The notes beneath the pieces were generated by a model. That model saw only the letters and a program-made list of their open reading frames with translations. It was not told the origin of the DNA and ran no database searches. From an uncultured Victivallales bacterium (GTDB lineage: Bacteria > Verrucomicrobiota > Lentisphaeria > Oligosphaerales > JAFGRS01): 64,000 nt of DNA. The stretch spans positions 1-64,000 of the forward strand of contig CAILUI010000180.1 of the NCBI GenBank assembly GCA_903837355.1, written 5' to 3'. Below are positions 1-8,679 of the stretch, in pieces; position 1 is the first letter of the stretch; each line of letters starts with the position of its first letter. The position numbers and the translations under genes were made by a program.

Positions 1-1
1 C

Positions 2-400
2 CCATTCTCCAAGCGCATCCAGGCAGACGGGTCTTCCCGTTGGTGGCAGGCCGACCCCGGCCGGTACGTCGACCCGATGCAGTACCAGCTCGTCGCGTGG
101 CTGGCGGCGGGAGGGGCGCCGGACGTGGTGCCGTATGTGCCTCCGGTCGCGGAGGTCAAGTCCGTGCTGCAGATCAGCAAGCTGCGCCTGCGCCGGGCGC
201 TGCGCGCGGCTGGCCTGGAGACGGCTTTTGACGCCGCCCTAGCAGGCAATCCGCAGTGGTCAGAGGACTGGGCAGACGCGACGGAGCTCCGCAGCGACGA
301 CCCGATGTTGCTGGCCGCGTTGCCGGCCCTGGCCGCGGGTGCCGGGATGACGGTCGAGAAGGCGCAGGTGTTACTGGAGAGTGCGGCGGTTGGAGCGTAA
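2..400 (+). CDS. Phage tail-module protein, partial (5' end outside window)
   Basis: The reading frame is open from the left edge, so the gene starts outside the window; 132 residues are visible. It begins PFSKRIQADG and has a C-terminal half with the pattern K-RLRRALRAAGL...NPQWSEDW...DDPMLLAALPALAAGAG. That resembles a small helical domain often found at the end of phage tail or baseplate-adjacent proteins (recognised by pattern, not by search). The next gene starts 4 bases downstream on the same strand, which fits a compact phage operon. No enzymatic motif is visible. An ATG at 77 could be an internal start, but the upstream codons are equally coding-like. Confidence 0.6.
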   Translation, partial: PFSKRIQADGSSRWWQADPGRYVDPMQYQLVAWLAAGGAPDVVPYVPPVAEVKSVLQISKLRLRRALRAAGLETAFDAALAGNPQWSEDWADATELRSDDPMLLAALPALAAGAGMTVEKAQVLLESAAVGA

Positions 401-403
401 GCT

Positions 404-2731
404 ATGCCCCTCAACCCTCTCAGCACCAGCCGCGTCGAGCAGCCCGTGGCCGTCTACCTCGGCGCCAGCTTCGCCACGCTGACGCTGAGCCCCTATGTCT
501 ACGCCCGTAGTGTCCGCCGCAACCTTAGCCCGGCCTCTGACTCCGCCGAGCTGATGAGCGACTACGGGCGCCTGGCCCAGCCGTTGGCGCCGTGGGCGAC
601 CGTCGCGCCGCTGTCCCTGCGGGATCAGTGCTGCGAGGTCCGTATGATCGTCGGCACGATGGTGCATACCATCTTCCAGGGCCTCGTCACCGCCGACATC
701 CTGCAGCCCGCCGGGACCTTCGAGGGCCTGGGGGGAGTGCAGATCCCCAACGGCCAGGTCCGGCATACCTGCCGGGGCGTAGACTGGCTGCTGGATCGGA
801 TCACGCCACACCAGAGCATCACCGAGGCCTATGGCGCCGTCGGCGAGCTGTTTGCCTTCAACGGCCACCGCTGCCCGCCCGAACGCAACTGCAACACCTT
901 CGAGACCACCGACGCCAGCGGCACCAGCCGCGTCTTTGCCTGGGGTGGCAACAGTACCCTCTGGAGCTCGCTCGATATCGTCAAGTACACCCTGCGCTTT
1001 GCCACCGCCCAGACCGCCTACACCTGGACCCTCGCCGGGGCCACCGCCGCGCTGGACAAAGTCAACCCACAGGTTGACCCCCGCGGCAAGACCCTGCGGC
1101 ATATCCTGGCCGAGTGCATCCGCCCGCAGGACGGTTACGCATGGCGTGTCGGCGCCAGCGGCACCACGGCGACCATCACCGTCGTCAGTCTCACCGACAC
1201 CGCCGTCATCGACCTCGATGGGGGGACTGCGATCCCCGCCAACACCGACCTCCTGAGCCTCGCCGTCAGTCTCGACACCGACCGCGACATCACGGCCCCT
1301 GTGGTGACCCCCGTCGCCGAGTCCGCTTACCGGTACGTCGAGGTCGTGAGCGAGCCGATCCGCGTCATCGCCATGCTCGGCAAAGAGAGCAGCAACGGCG
1401 CCGCTGACGGCCTCGCCCCGGCCTGGACCTCCAGCCAGGCCACCGCCTTCGCGGCCGCCACCGACAAAGAGCGCGCCGAGGATCTGCTGCGCGACCCCTA
1501 CGCCTCCTACCGGCTGCCGCACAACTGGACCGGCCAGGACTGGACCGGCAACTATGTCGTGCCCGCCTGGGACCACGATACCGCCACCCTGACCTGGCCG
1601 GCCGGCACCGGCGTCATCGTTCCGCCCGCCCTGGTCTTCGAGCGCCATGTGCCCCACGCCTCCACCGGCGACGTCGACGCCGATCACGTCGACGCCCTGT
1701 TGCTGCTTTGGGATGGCAGCGCCTGGGTCCAGCCCGAAAAAGAGCCGGGGCAGAGCCAGTGCACCGTCGGACTCAGGCTCAGCGACACCGGCCCCGGCAT
1801 CGCCCTGCGCGCCGCCCACCCTGCCCAGCTCGCCACGGCTACCTGGGGCGGCACCAGCGAATACAGTCGGGACTGGGACCCCTACGTCGACGGGTTCCTG
1901 GTCACCGTCAGCTTCTACAGCCACACCCAGCTCGCCATCCGCACCACGGCCACCAGCGGCAGCGGCACCAAACGCATCTACGTCCCTGGCTATCACCTCT
2001 GGGTCTGCCCCTACGCAGCTACCTGGAGCCCTGGCCAGGCCATCGCCGCCGGCACCGTCCTGCGCGACGATACCGCCGCCCTCAAACGCCTCGCCGCCCA
2101 GCTCAGCAACTGGTACTGCCGCACCCGCAACACCCTGCAGTACACCGCCGCCGTCGCTCCGGGCCCGGTCCAGATCGGCAAGATCGTCTCCGCCATGATG
2201 GCGGCGACCGGCGTTACCCTCATCGGTACCCCCGTCACCTCCGAGACTTGGACCTGGGACGACCGCGGCAACTTCTCCTACGGCCTCGCCACCGACTTCG
2301 CCGACCTTGATATCGTCAGCCTCTCGCGCCGCAAGATCGAGAACACCGAGCGCGAGACCTCCCGGCGGCTGCGCCGCCTGGAAGAGCGCGTGCAGAGCCT
2401 CCCCCTGCGCGAGCCCCTGGGGGGCAGCGGTGGCGGGTCAGCGGGGGCACTGCTCAAGATCACCGGCCTGCATAGCGACAGCCCCACCAGCGGCGTCCGC
2501 ATGTACCTCGGCAACGTATACGGCAACGGGGAGGGCGCCGCGGCCACGGCCGTCGGCGTGACCATCGCCATCGCCGGCATTGCCGATGACGTGACCCTGC
2601 CCAGCTCGGGCGCGTGGGCCGACGTGCCGCACTGCCTGGGCCTGCCAATCACCGAGACGTGGGTAGGCGCCACCACAACCCACACCGCCGATAGGGTGTA
2701 CTACGCCATCGGGTTGCTGCTCATCATCTGA
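404..2731 (+). CDS. Large phage tail/baseplate-associated protein
   Basis: This 775-residue protein has no signal peptide. It is rich in Thr, Ala, Trp and short beta-type stretches, as in phage tail hub or tip proteins. Around residue 650 there is a short charged helical stretch (ENTERETSRRLRRLEERVQ) followed by a glycine linker GGSGGGSAG and a C-terminal beta domain ending in a hydrophobic YYAIGLLLII. Such a coiled coil plus linker plus distal domain is typical of a structural fibre or tip protein. The ATG follows the upstream stop by 3 nt, and the stop overlaps the next start by 1 nt (TGATG). I do not recognise a named family; the phage structural role is inferred from composition and context. 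Confidence 0.55.
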   Translation: MPLNPLSTSRVEQPVAVYLGASFATLTLSPYVYARSVRRNLSPASDSAELMSDYGRLAQPLAPWATVAPLSLRDQCCEVRMIVGTMVHTIFQGLVTADILQPAGTFEGLGGVQIPNGQVRHTCRGVDWLLDRITPHQSITEAYGAVGELFAFNGHRCPPERNCNTFETTDASGTSRVFAWGGNSTLWSSLDIVKYTLRFATAQTAYTWTLAGATAALDKVNPQVDPRGKTLRHILAECIRPQDGYAWRVGASGTTATITVVSLTDTAVIDLDGGTAIPANTDLLSLAVSLDTDRDITAPVVTPVAESAYRYVEVVSEPIRVIAMLGKESSNGAADGLAPAWTSSQATAFAAATDKERAEDLLRDPYASYRLPHNWTGQDWTGNYVVPAWDHDTATLTWPAGTGVIVPPALVFERHVPHASTGDVDADHVDALLLLWDGSAWVQPEKEPGQSQCTVGLRLSDTGPGIALRAAHPAQLATATWGGTSEYSRDWDPYVDGFLVTVSFYSHTQLAIRTTATSGSGTKRIYVPGYHLWVCPYAATWSPGQAIAAGTVLRDDTAALKRLAAQLSNWYCRTRNTLQYTAAVAPGPVQIGKIVSAMMAATGVTLIGTPVTSETWTWDDRGNFSYGLATDFADLDIVSLSRRKIENTERETSRRLRRLEERVQSLPLREPLGGSGGGSAGALLKITGLHSDSPTSGVRMYLGNVYGNGEGAAATAVGVTIAIAGIADDVTLPSSGAWADVPHCLGLPITETWVGATTTHTADRVYYAIGLLLII

Positions 2732-3687
2732 TGCCCTACACATTCACAAGCTGGACAGCCTGTACGGACCCTGCGGCCAACGCACGCACACTCGACTGGT
2801 CACTGGCGGCCATGGTCGGGCAGCCGGCGGGGCTGTACTTGGAAGCGTTGCGCCAGGCGGCAGCGTTGCGGCACAGCGTTCACGCGGCGGGCGGCGTCAC
2901 CGACCCTGGCGGGTTACTGATGCAGCCGGCGCTGGTACAGGCTGACAAGCTGCTCAACTTCATTGACGGCGTAGCTTGGGATTACGCGCCCGACGATACC
3001 GCGGGCTGGATCGTGTCGACGTATGAGCCGCTCGACTTCAGCGGTTCCGGCAGCCGGCCGGCCGTCATGGCATCGGTAGCCGACATCCTGACCGCCACAG
3101 GTCACGCCGCGCGGATTGCCTGCCCGGTGACGCCCCATGGCATGGTAGGCTTGTCGGCTGAGTACTTGCGGCAACTCTACGACGTACTGAGGGCGAAGAT
3201 CCGCTACGGGAAGCAGCTTGCGTTAGGGTCGAGCAAATACTGCGCTCTTGGGACCATAGGATGGGCGTATGCGAAATCCGTTTTTGAGTCTTACTCGTTT
3301 CCAACAAACTGGTATGACACGTTCACAGGAACGCTCAATAGCTATGTCTCGCAGGCGTCGTCTCCTAACTATGTAACGATCCGTCGCACGGCTTCTGAGA
3401 TCACATGGGCAGCTCCGAACGGCGTCCAGTGCAGCAAGGCCGACACGTACTTGTATGCGGTCAAGGCGGGTACATGGGAAGAGACCGACTACGGCTTTTC
3501 GGCCGAGAATACGTGGCAGCGCCTCGATGATAACCGCGACATCGGAACTGGCATCACCGAGTGGGTTGGGAATATCCAGACTGTGACTGCCTCGGAACCG
3601 ACCGCAGATACCGGCAACCATGGGTATGTGATCACAGCCGGGTACGTCCTCTCAGACTTCTCCACCGACTGGGTACTAGGAGCGTAA
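2731..3687 (+). CDS. Phage tail-module protein of unknown function
   Basis: This 318-residue protein begins MPYTFTSWTAC; its ATG overlaps the preceding stop and its TAA overlaps the next ATG (TAATG), so it is translationally coupled on both sides. The N-terminal third is Ala/Leu-rich and helical. The C-terminal half is rich in Tyr, Thr and Trp, as in a beta-rich tail component. The DNA from about 3200 to 3420 is visibly more AT-rich than its neighbours, which suggests that the 3' half has a different history (mosaic phage gene). No catalytic motif or membrane segment is seen. Its position between a large tail protein and a glycosyltransferase suggests a tail accessory or distal structural protein. 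Confidence 0.5.
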   Translation: MPYTFTSWTACTDPAANARTLDWSLAAMVGQPAGLYLEALRQAAALRHSVHAAGGVTDPGGLLMQPALVQADKLLNFIDGVAWDYAPDDTAGWIVSTYEPLDFSGSGSRPAVMASVADILTATGHAARIACPVTPHGMVGLSAEYLRQLYDVLRAKIRYGKQLALGSSKYCALGTIGWAYAKSVFESYSFPTNWYDTFTGTLNSYVSQASSPNYVTIRRTASEITWAAPNGVQCSKADTYLYAVKAGTWEETDYGFSAENTWQRLDDNRDIGTGITEWVGNIQTVTASEPTADTGNHGYVITAGYVLSDFSTDWVLGA

Positions 3688-5156
3688 TGGACTCAGCCGT
3701 CGCTATATCGGTTCACGCTCCTTACTTGGCCTACCTGCCCGATGCAATCGCCAGCATCGAGGCGCAGACCATGGCACCGCGCGAGAAGTGGCTGCTGTGC
3801 GACTCCTGCGAAGCCCCGGCGCTGCCGGCTGGCTGGCGCATCGTCCGTGGCGATTGGCACTATGTCAGCGGCGGACGTAACGAGGCACTGCAACAGACCA
3901 CGGCTGATTGGATCACGTGGCTGGACGCAGATGACGCCTTTGCGCCTGACCACCTGGCGCGCGTGCAGGTCGAGATTGACTCCGCCGGGCCGGCTGTGGG
4001 CGTGTTGTACCCAGACCTTGACTACTACACCGCCGACTGGTCGGCGCGCCGTGGAGAGTTGCGTTTCCCGGCGTGGGACCGATTCGCGCTGCTGTCTGGT
4101 AACTTCGTTCCGACTCCCTCTACCTGGCGCGTGCAGATGCTTCGCGACCTCGGGGGCTGGCCGGCTGGACCGTGGCAGTTGGACGATTGGGCAATGGCAA
4201 TGCGTGGGGCGCGGGCAAGCTGGACCGGCCGGCATGTCATTGGTACGCCGGTGCGGGTACGTCTGCACCACGGCAGCATGACAAGGACGGGCGATACCCG
4301 ACCGGAGCGATGGTGGCAGACTAGGCGCCTGACCGTCGTAACGCTGTTCTCTGGTATCTCTGAACTGCTGCCGCGGTGGGTGGAATGGGTACGGGGGGCA
4401 GACCTACCACCGGGGACGACGGTAGTGGCTGGCGACAATAGCAACGACCCGGCATTCAGTCTCCAACTGCGGAACGCGCTGGCGGGGATGGCGTCCGTCG
4501 ATACCCTGTATATCCGCGTCCCTGGCGGCATGGACATGGAGCGTGGCGTCTCGGGTCCGCACTCGCGCGTCCCTGGACTCTACAACGCCATCATCCCGCA
4601 GGCGTGCGACCTGGGCGACCTCGTACTGATGCTTGAGGACGACGTACTGCCACCGCTGGACGCTGTACGGACGCTCGCCGGGTGCTTTGTCACCAGCGAC
4701 CCCAGCGGCCGTATTGGGGGTGTGGCGGGGCTCTACGAAGGCCGTGGCGCCCGCGGCGTGCTGGCCGTCTCCCGTGACCCCTACAACTGGCGCGGTGGCG
4801 TGACGGCGGCTGACATCAAGCCGGGGCTGCAACCGATCGGGCAGATCCCTGGCGGGTGCTCCCTATTCGACTCGCGGGCGTTGCGGTCATGCCTACCGTT
4901 TCGTTGGACGGTGGACCCCAATGGCGAGCGGGTAGGATGGGATGGGAACGCCTGCCGCCACCTTCAGCAGACCGGCTGGCGTCTGTGCTACCACGGAGGG
5001 GTCCGCTGCGAGCATCACGTCAGCTCGCATCGGTACAGCGGCCAGCGGGTAATCACCCGTCTGCCAGCGCCGTTTGTGGACCGAAACACGCGCGCCGGAG
5101 TGGTGCGCCATCCGGTAGTGCGCCTGACCCCGAACAAACGGCCCCCACAGCAGTAG
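3687..5156 (+). CDS. Tandem GT-A glycosyltransferase inside a phage tail operon
   Basis: The 489-residue product has two glycosyltransferase-like halves. The first (about 1-200) is GT2-like: N-terminal ISVHAPYLAYLPDAI, a GGRNEAL motif, and WLDADDAF at about 77-84, with the Asp-Ala-Asp that binds metal and nucleotide sugar. The second (about 215-480) starts LTVVTLFSG and carries MLEDDVLPP, another acidic metal-binding-type motif, then a Trp/Gly-rich segment. The start at 3687 is chosen because its ATG overlaps the upstream TAA; the frame is open further upstream but overlaps the previous gene. It is cytoplasmic (no signal). Tail-operon location suggests glycosylation of the virion or host surface. 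The family is clear; the substrate is unknown. Confidence 0.75.
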   Translation: MDSAVAISVHAPYLAYLPDAIASIEAQTMAPREKWLLCDSCEAPALPAGWRIVRGDWHYVSGGRNEALQQTTADWITWLDADDAFAPDHLARVQVEIDSAGPAVGVLYPDLDYYTADWSARRGELRFPAWDRFALLSGNFVPTPSTWRVQMLRDLGGWPAGPWQLDDWAMAMRGARASWTGRHVIGTPVRVRLHHGSMTRTGDTRPERWWQTRRLTVVTLFSGISELLPRWVEWVRGADLPPGTTVVAGDNSNDPAFSLQLRNALAGMASVDTLYIRVPGGMDMERGVSGPHSRVPGLYNAIIPQACDLGDLVLMLEDDVLPPLDAVRTLAGCFVTSDPSGRIGGVAGLYEGRGARGVLAVSRDPYNWRGGVTAADIKPGLQPIGQIPGGCSLFDSRALRSCLPFRWTVDPNGERVGWDGNACRHLQQTGWRLCYHGGVRCEHHVSSHRYSGQRVITRLPAPFVDRNTRAGVVRHPVVRLTPNKRPPQQ

Positions 5157-5177
5157 CCAACCGGGAGACGCGACGGC

Positions 5178-6248
5178 ATGCCGCGATTGCAGTTCCACCT
5201 CTACGTCAACGTCGAGCGCCGCATCCTCACCGACTCTGCCGGCGACCCGCTGGGCGGCGACCGCCTACAGGAGTTCTTCCGCGAGGAGTCCGGCGTCCTC
5301 TGCTTCCACTGCTTCAGGGACGACGGGGCCGTCTGGCCCTTCGGCGTATCGGACGCTTTTGAGTTTGGCACCGCTCGAGATTGGGACCAGACCACTGACC
5401 CCGACGTCTTCAGCGAGGATGATCAGTTCAACATTGCAGGGGACTGGGATGCCGCCGGATTCTCCCAGATCAACCCGGCTTTCGGCCTTATCTGCTGCCG
5501 GTACAACACCAACACCACCGCCTTCAACACTGCCTTCAGCGCCAACCCTGAGAGTCTCGACGCTGGTTTGTATCTGAAACTCATCGACCTCACCAATGGC
5601 AACGTCACCCTCTGCCAGTACCCCGCCACGTATCGCAACATCCGCCGCACCGCAGGCGGCACTCCTCCCGGCGTCGAGAGCCCCACTTACCCCACCACCG
5701 TGCAGATGACTGCGGCGGTAGCCACCCGCGCCCCGCTCGCCGCCGTGCGTCACGTCTTCTGGCCGGCGTCGTCTGCCGTGTCCCGGACGACCGCAGGCGC
5801 CGCTCCCGGTGCCGTCGAACTCGCCACCAACGACGTCATGCTTGGCAGCTACGATTTCGACACCGCGGCCGATGAGGCGGTCCAGTTTTCCGGCTACCTG
5901 GAGCACTGGGGCGCGAGCACGATCAAGGTGAAGCCCGTGTGGACTGCCGCCAGCGGCACTGGGACTGTCTGCTGGTCGGCTTCGGCGCGCGCCCTGGCCA
6001 ATGATGACGCCCTCGACCAGGCGTTCGGCACGGCGCAGAGCAGCACCGACACCCTCATCACTGCCAACGACGAGCACGTCGGACCGGCCACCGCCGCTAT
6101 CACCGTTGCCGGGACCCCGGCCAACGGCCAGCGCCTGCAACTCCAGATCCTGCGCGACGTGAGCGAGGACACCCTCAACGCCGACGCCTGTCTTCTGGGT
6201 GTCTGGATTGAGTACACCGAGGCAGCCACCGAGGAGGCCGCGTGGTAG
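5178..6248 (+). CDS. Putative phage tail fibre / receptor-binding protein
   Basis: This 356-residue protein starts MPRLQFHLYV 21 nt after the glycosyltransferase gene. The first 200 residues are rich in Asp, Asn and Thr. The last ~140 residues form a beta-rich domain with the recognisable pattern KPVWTAAS-GTVCWSASARALANDDALDQAFG-TDTLITANDEHV, ending ADACLLGVWIEYT. This jelly-roll-like domain recurs at the end of phage tail-tip or fibre proteins (recognised from experience, not searched). Its position, last in the structural run and just before the lysis-type genes, supports a receptor-binding or adsorption role. The ligand cannot be predicted. Confidence 0.5.
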   Translation: MPRLQFHLYVNVERRILTDSAGDPLGGDRLQEFFREESGVLCFHCFRDDGAVWPFGVSDAFEFGTARDWDQTTDPDVFSEDDQFNIAGDWDAAGFSQINPAFGLICCRYNTNTTAFNTAFSANPESLDAGLYLKLIDLTNGNVTLCQYPATYRNIRRTAGGTPPGVESPTYPTTVQMTAAVATRAPLAAVRHVFWPASSAVSRTTAGAAPGAVELATNDVMLGSYDFDTAADEAVQFSGYLEHWGASTIKVKPVWTAASGTGTVCWSASARALANDDALDQAFGTAQSSTDTLITANDEHVGPATAAITVAGTPANGQRLQLQILRDVSEDTLNADACLLGVWIEYTEAATEEAAW

Positions 6249-6343
6249 TGCAGCTCCTACACAGACGCATGCACTTCCGCACCGCCCCGGCCCCCACAAT
6301 CAGTTGAGTCAACCGCCCGCGAGGGCAGAAAGGCAGGTAGGGA

Positions 6344-7174
6344 ATGAGAAACGCATGTGATGGTTTCGCGGTGGTACTGCTGCTGGCGGCGCTGGTGCTC
6401 TCCGGACTGGGGTGCTCGCGTCTCCGACAGCCGGCCGCCGTCCCCAGCGACCAGAAGACCGCCCTCGTCTGGAACGCCGACACCCGCGACGTGCTGATGA
6501 ACGCGAGTGACAAGGACATCCAGGTCCTGGCCTCCGCCCTCGAGAGCAACGCCGAGACCGGCAGCGTCATCTACATCGACCACCAGGGATGGGTCTACAA
6601 TCCTGACGGCACCCTCTTCGTCGACCAGCTCGGCAAACCTATCAAGACCCGAACCCGCGTCATCGCCAAGCTCAACAGTATGAAAGAGCTGGCGCAGATG
6701 GAAGGCGTCGAGGAAGTCGAGTACTCCGTCGGCGGCTACGAGTACGGCAAGGATCTCCCCGTGGCCCTGCAAGGCAAAGACCTTTGTCCCCAGGCCCTGC
6801 GGCTGAGGATCAAGGGTATTGGCAAGCTGGCTGCCGTCGACCCCACCGCCGCCAACCGCCAGGCTGCCGGCGCCGAGCGAGCGCTGATCCTCAAGGGACT
6901 CTCCGACCTGGCCACCGCCAACGGCGCCGCCTTTGCCGTCAAAGTTAAGGCGGTGGCAGACGGCGTGCAGATCGTCACCGCGGCCGGAGCCGACATCGTC
7001 GGCAAAGTACTGACCGCGGCGGTCCTACCCACGTCGGGAGTCCCGGCCGATCTGCTCAAGGCCGGCGTGACCAAAGTCGTCAAGGCCGTCATCCGACAAC
7101 CCAACGACCAGCTCGCCGATGTGGTTGCCGACGGCGCCAACGCCGACGCACTCCAGGCCGCCCTGCCCAAGTAA
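6344..7174 (+). CDS. Phage-encoded lipoprotein of unknown function
   Basis: The 276-residue precursor has a charged N-terminus, a hydrophobic core VVLLLAALVL, and SGLGC ending at Cys24, a plausible signal peptidase II site (-3 is Gly rather than the preferred Leu, so slightly atypical). The mature part is soluble, mixed alpha/beta, then Ala/Val-rich with amphipathic helices at the C-terminus. No known domain is recognised. A purine-rich GGTAGGGA precedes the ATG by a few bases. It sits between the tail gene and the HD-motif/holin genes and is followed by a perfect 11-bp hairpin. Lipoproteins here could be an o-spanin-like lysis partner or a lysogenic exclusion protein; both are inferences. 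It is much larger than typical o-spanins. Confidence 0.55.
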   Translation: MRNACDGFAVVLLLAALVLSGLGCSRLRQPAAVPSDQKTALVWNADTRDVLMNASDKDIQVLASALESNAETGSVIYIDHQGWVYNPDGTLFVDQLGKPIKTRTRVIAKLNSMKELAQMEGVEEVEYSVGGYEYGKDLPVALQGKDLCPQALRLRIKGIGKLAAVDPTAANRQAAGAERALILKGLSDLATANGAAFAVKVKAVADGVQIVTAAGADIVGKVLTAAVLPTSGVPADLLKAGVTKVVKAVIRQPNDQLADVVADGANADALQAALPK

Positions 7175-7179
7175 CCTTG

Positions 7180-7230
7180 CCCCGGCAGGGGCTCCGTCCC
7201 TCCCTCCTCGCTTTCCTCACCCTGCCGGGG
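7180..7230 (+). terminator. Perfect 11-bp hairpin with long pyrimidine loop
   Basis: CCCCGGCAGGG at 7180-7190 pairs perfectly with CCCTGCCGGGG at 7220-7230 across a 29-nt C/T-rich loop, directly after the lipoprotein stop. It is followed by CCTTCGGG rather than a clean U-tract, so it may be a weak terminator or a processing/stability element. A hairpin with a very similar 5' arm and loop occurs at 45455-45519. Confidence 0.5.
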
Positions 7231-7284
7231 CCTTCGGGTCAGCCGTCGGAAACGCCCGACGCCTGACGCGAGGGAGTAACGACC

Positions 7285-7740
7285 TTGAGCGAGCCAGCCA
7301 ACGATATGAGCCTGCTGGACTCCACGCGCTACCGGGTCGACTGGCGCCGGGGCGAGTGCGGCGTTGAGCTGTGCGCCCTCGCCAGCTACTGGGACGCCAC
7401 CCCGACGGAGCGCGCCCGCGTCTGCAATGGCGCCGGCCCCGCCTGGCTGCTGGCCTGGCTCCCCAAGCCGGTGCGCTTCGTCCAGTGGTTCGCCAACCAC
7501 CTCTGGTTCCTCGACTGTCGCGAGGCCTTCGACATCCACGACTGGGACTACCTGCACCTGCCCCTGACTGTCGACGGGATGAACGCGGCCAACCAGCGTC
7601 TGGCCGACAACCTCAACCGCATCATCCTCAGCCAGCACGCGCCAGCCTGGCTGACCTGGTGCCGGCGGCGCAACGCCGACCGCTACGTGTACCTCGTCCG
7701 TGAGTGGGCCTACAAAGCATACTTCGACCGGGAGGGATGA
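7285..7740 (+). CDS. Phage HD-motif protein, phospholipase A2-like or DUF1353-like
   Basis: This 151-residue protein has a TTG start preceded by GAGGGAG about 8 nt upstream; ATG at 7306 (MSLLDS) is the alternative. It contains CNGAGPAWLLAWL followed by AFDIHDWDYLHL and a helix NAANQRLADNL. A Gly loop, a His-Asp pair and a following aromatic resemble the calcium loop and catalytic HD of phospholipase A2-like folds, and also the HD region of small phage DUF1353 proteins. A helical, Trp-rich C-terminus (AWLTWCRRRN) follows. The gene lies next to a holin-like gene, so a role in envelope attack or lysis is plausible. The enzymatic assignment is tentative. Confidence 0.45.
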   Translation: MSEPANDMSLLDSTRYRVDWRRGECGVELCALASYWDATPTERARVCNGAGPAWLLAWLPKPVRFVQWFANHLWFLDCREAFDIHDWDYLHLPLTVDGMNAANQRLADNLNRIILSQHAPAWLTWCRRRNADRYVYLVREWAYKAYFDREG

Positions 7741-7744
7741 GAGG

Positions 7745-8071
7745 ATGGCAGACGCAACCAACCGATCCTGGCAGCCAGGCGACCCCGACCGGCGCCGGGC
7801 GCTGCCCATGGCAGACGCCGACCGCGACGCACTGGTCGAGGCCATCGCTGCTCGGCTCAAGGAGCACCCCGCCGTGTGCAAACTCGGCCTCGACGAGGAG
7901 ACCGTCGCCACCCTCAAAGAGATCGCCGACGGCTACCGCGAGGGCAAAAGCAAGGCAGTCAGGTGGATGCTCAAACTGGTCGGGTACGGCCTCATCCTGG
8001 GCGCCCTCACCGCCATCGCTAACATCGACATCCGCGCCCTGATCCGCGGCATCTTCGGTCTACCGCCATGA
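7745..8071 (+). CDS. Holin-like small membrane protein
   Basis: The 108-residue product has a polar N-terminal half, then LDEETVATLKEIADGYREG. After that comes a hydrophobic segment (MLKLVGYGLILGALTAI, about residues 77-93) and a short tail IRALIRGIFGLPP. The start at 7745 is chosen because GAGAGG lies just upstream and the longer frame would overlap the previous gene by 40 nt. A single membrane segment with an extended cytoplasmic N-terminus is common among small phage proteins annotated as holins. The context (after the HD-motif gene, ATGA overlap with the next gene) fits. It could also be a membrane-anchored regulator. Confidence 0.5.
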   Translation: MADATNRSWQPGDPDRRRALPMADADRDALVEAIAARLKEHPAVCKLGLDEETVATLKEIADGYREGKSKAVRWMLKLVGYGLILGALTAIANIDIRALIRGIFGLPP

Positions 8072-8298
8072 GCCTTGCCAACGACATCTGCCGCTGCCAC
8101 GACGACGGCTGCCGGGATGCCCTGCGCTGCGCCCGATTCACGGAGCGCATGTACGGCAATCCACAGACCCCACGCTGCGTGAGTCTCTTTCCCTATGACG
8201 TGCCCCTGGGCGACCCCTGCCCGATGCTGATCCCCAGCGACGCCACTGGTAACCTGGCACGGCCAACCGGCCCCGTGGACAGCCAGGCGAGCCGGTAG
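8068..8298 (+). CDS. Small Cys-rich phage protein
   Basis: This 76-residue protein overlaps the holin-like gene by 4 nt (ATGA). Its N-terminus, NDICRCHDDGCRDALRCARF, has four closely spaced cysteines and a His, suggesting a small zinc-binding knuckle. Similar C-R-C-x-D-x-C-P/R proteins are frequent in phage genomes and lack an assigned function. The C-terminal part is Pro-rich and probably disordered. Confidence 0.55.
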   Translation: MSLANDICRCHDDGCRDALRCARFTERMYGNPQTPRCVSLFPYDVPLGDPCPMLIPSDATGNLARPTGPVDSQASR

Positions 8299-8316
8299 GC
8301 GCCGGAAACTCACCCC

Positions 8317-8661
8317 ATGCCCACCATCACCGACCACCTGCGTGCCCACCTCCTGGCCAGCGTCCCCACCCGCGTCCCCGACCTCGACGCCCTGCGTCGC
8401 AGCGAGCGCAGCCCCGAGTTCGAGCGCCTGCGCACCAACCGCAAGGTTATCGGGTCCATGCGCTACGGCCTCATGGGCGCCCCCGGCAAGCCCCATTACG
8501 ACCGGATCCGCTGCATGATCCGCCGTCTCACCGCCTACCGTCTGGACGGCAACGCCGAGCACCTCATCGACGTGGCCAACCTCGCCGAACTGGAGTTCGT
8601 CGAAGGCAACCACCGCGGCGTCCATCCCCAGGACGACGGCGAGCACTCCGCCGCCCTATAG
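8317..8661 (+). CDS. Conserved phage-type helical protein of unknown function
   Basis: This 114-residue all-helical protein contains RKVIGSMRYGLMG, then YDRIRCMIRRLTAYRLDGN and EHLIDVANLAELEFVEG. The combination RYG...Y..I...I..L..Y...GN.EHL.DVANLA.LEF recurs in phage and mobile-element proteins of unknown function (recognised from pattern). It starts 18 nt after the previous stop and is the last gene of the phage-like block. No enzymatic function should be assumed. Confidence 0.6.
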   Translation: MPTITDHLRAHLLASVPTRVPDLDALRRSERSPEFERLRTNRKVIGSMRYGLMGAPGKPHYDRIRCMIRRLTAYRLDGNAEHLIDVANLAELEFVEGNHRGVHPQDDGEHSAAL

Positions 8662-8679
8662 CCAACCACCCACCCGTAC

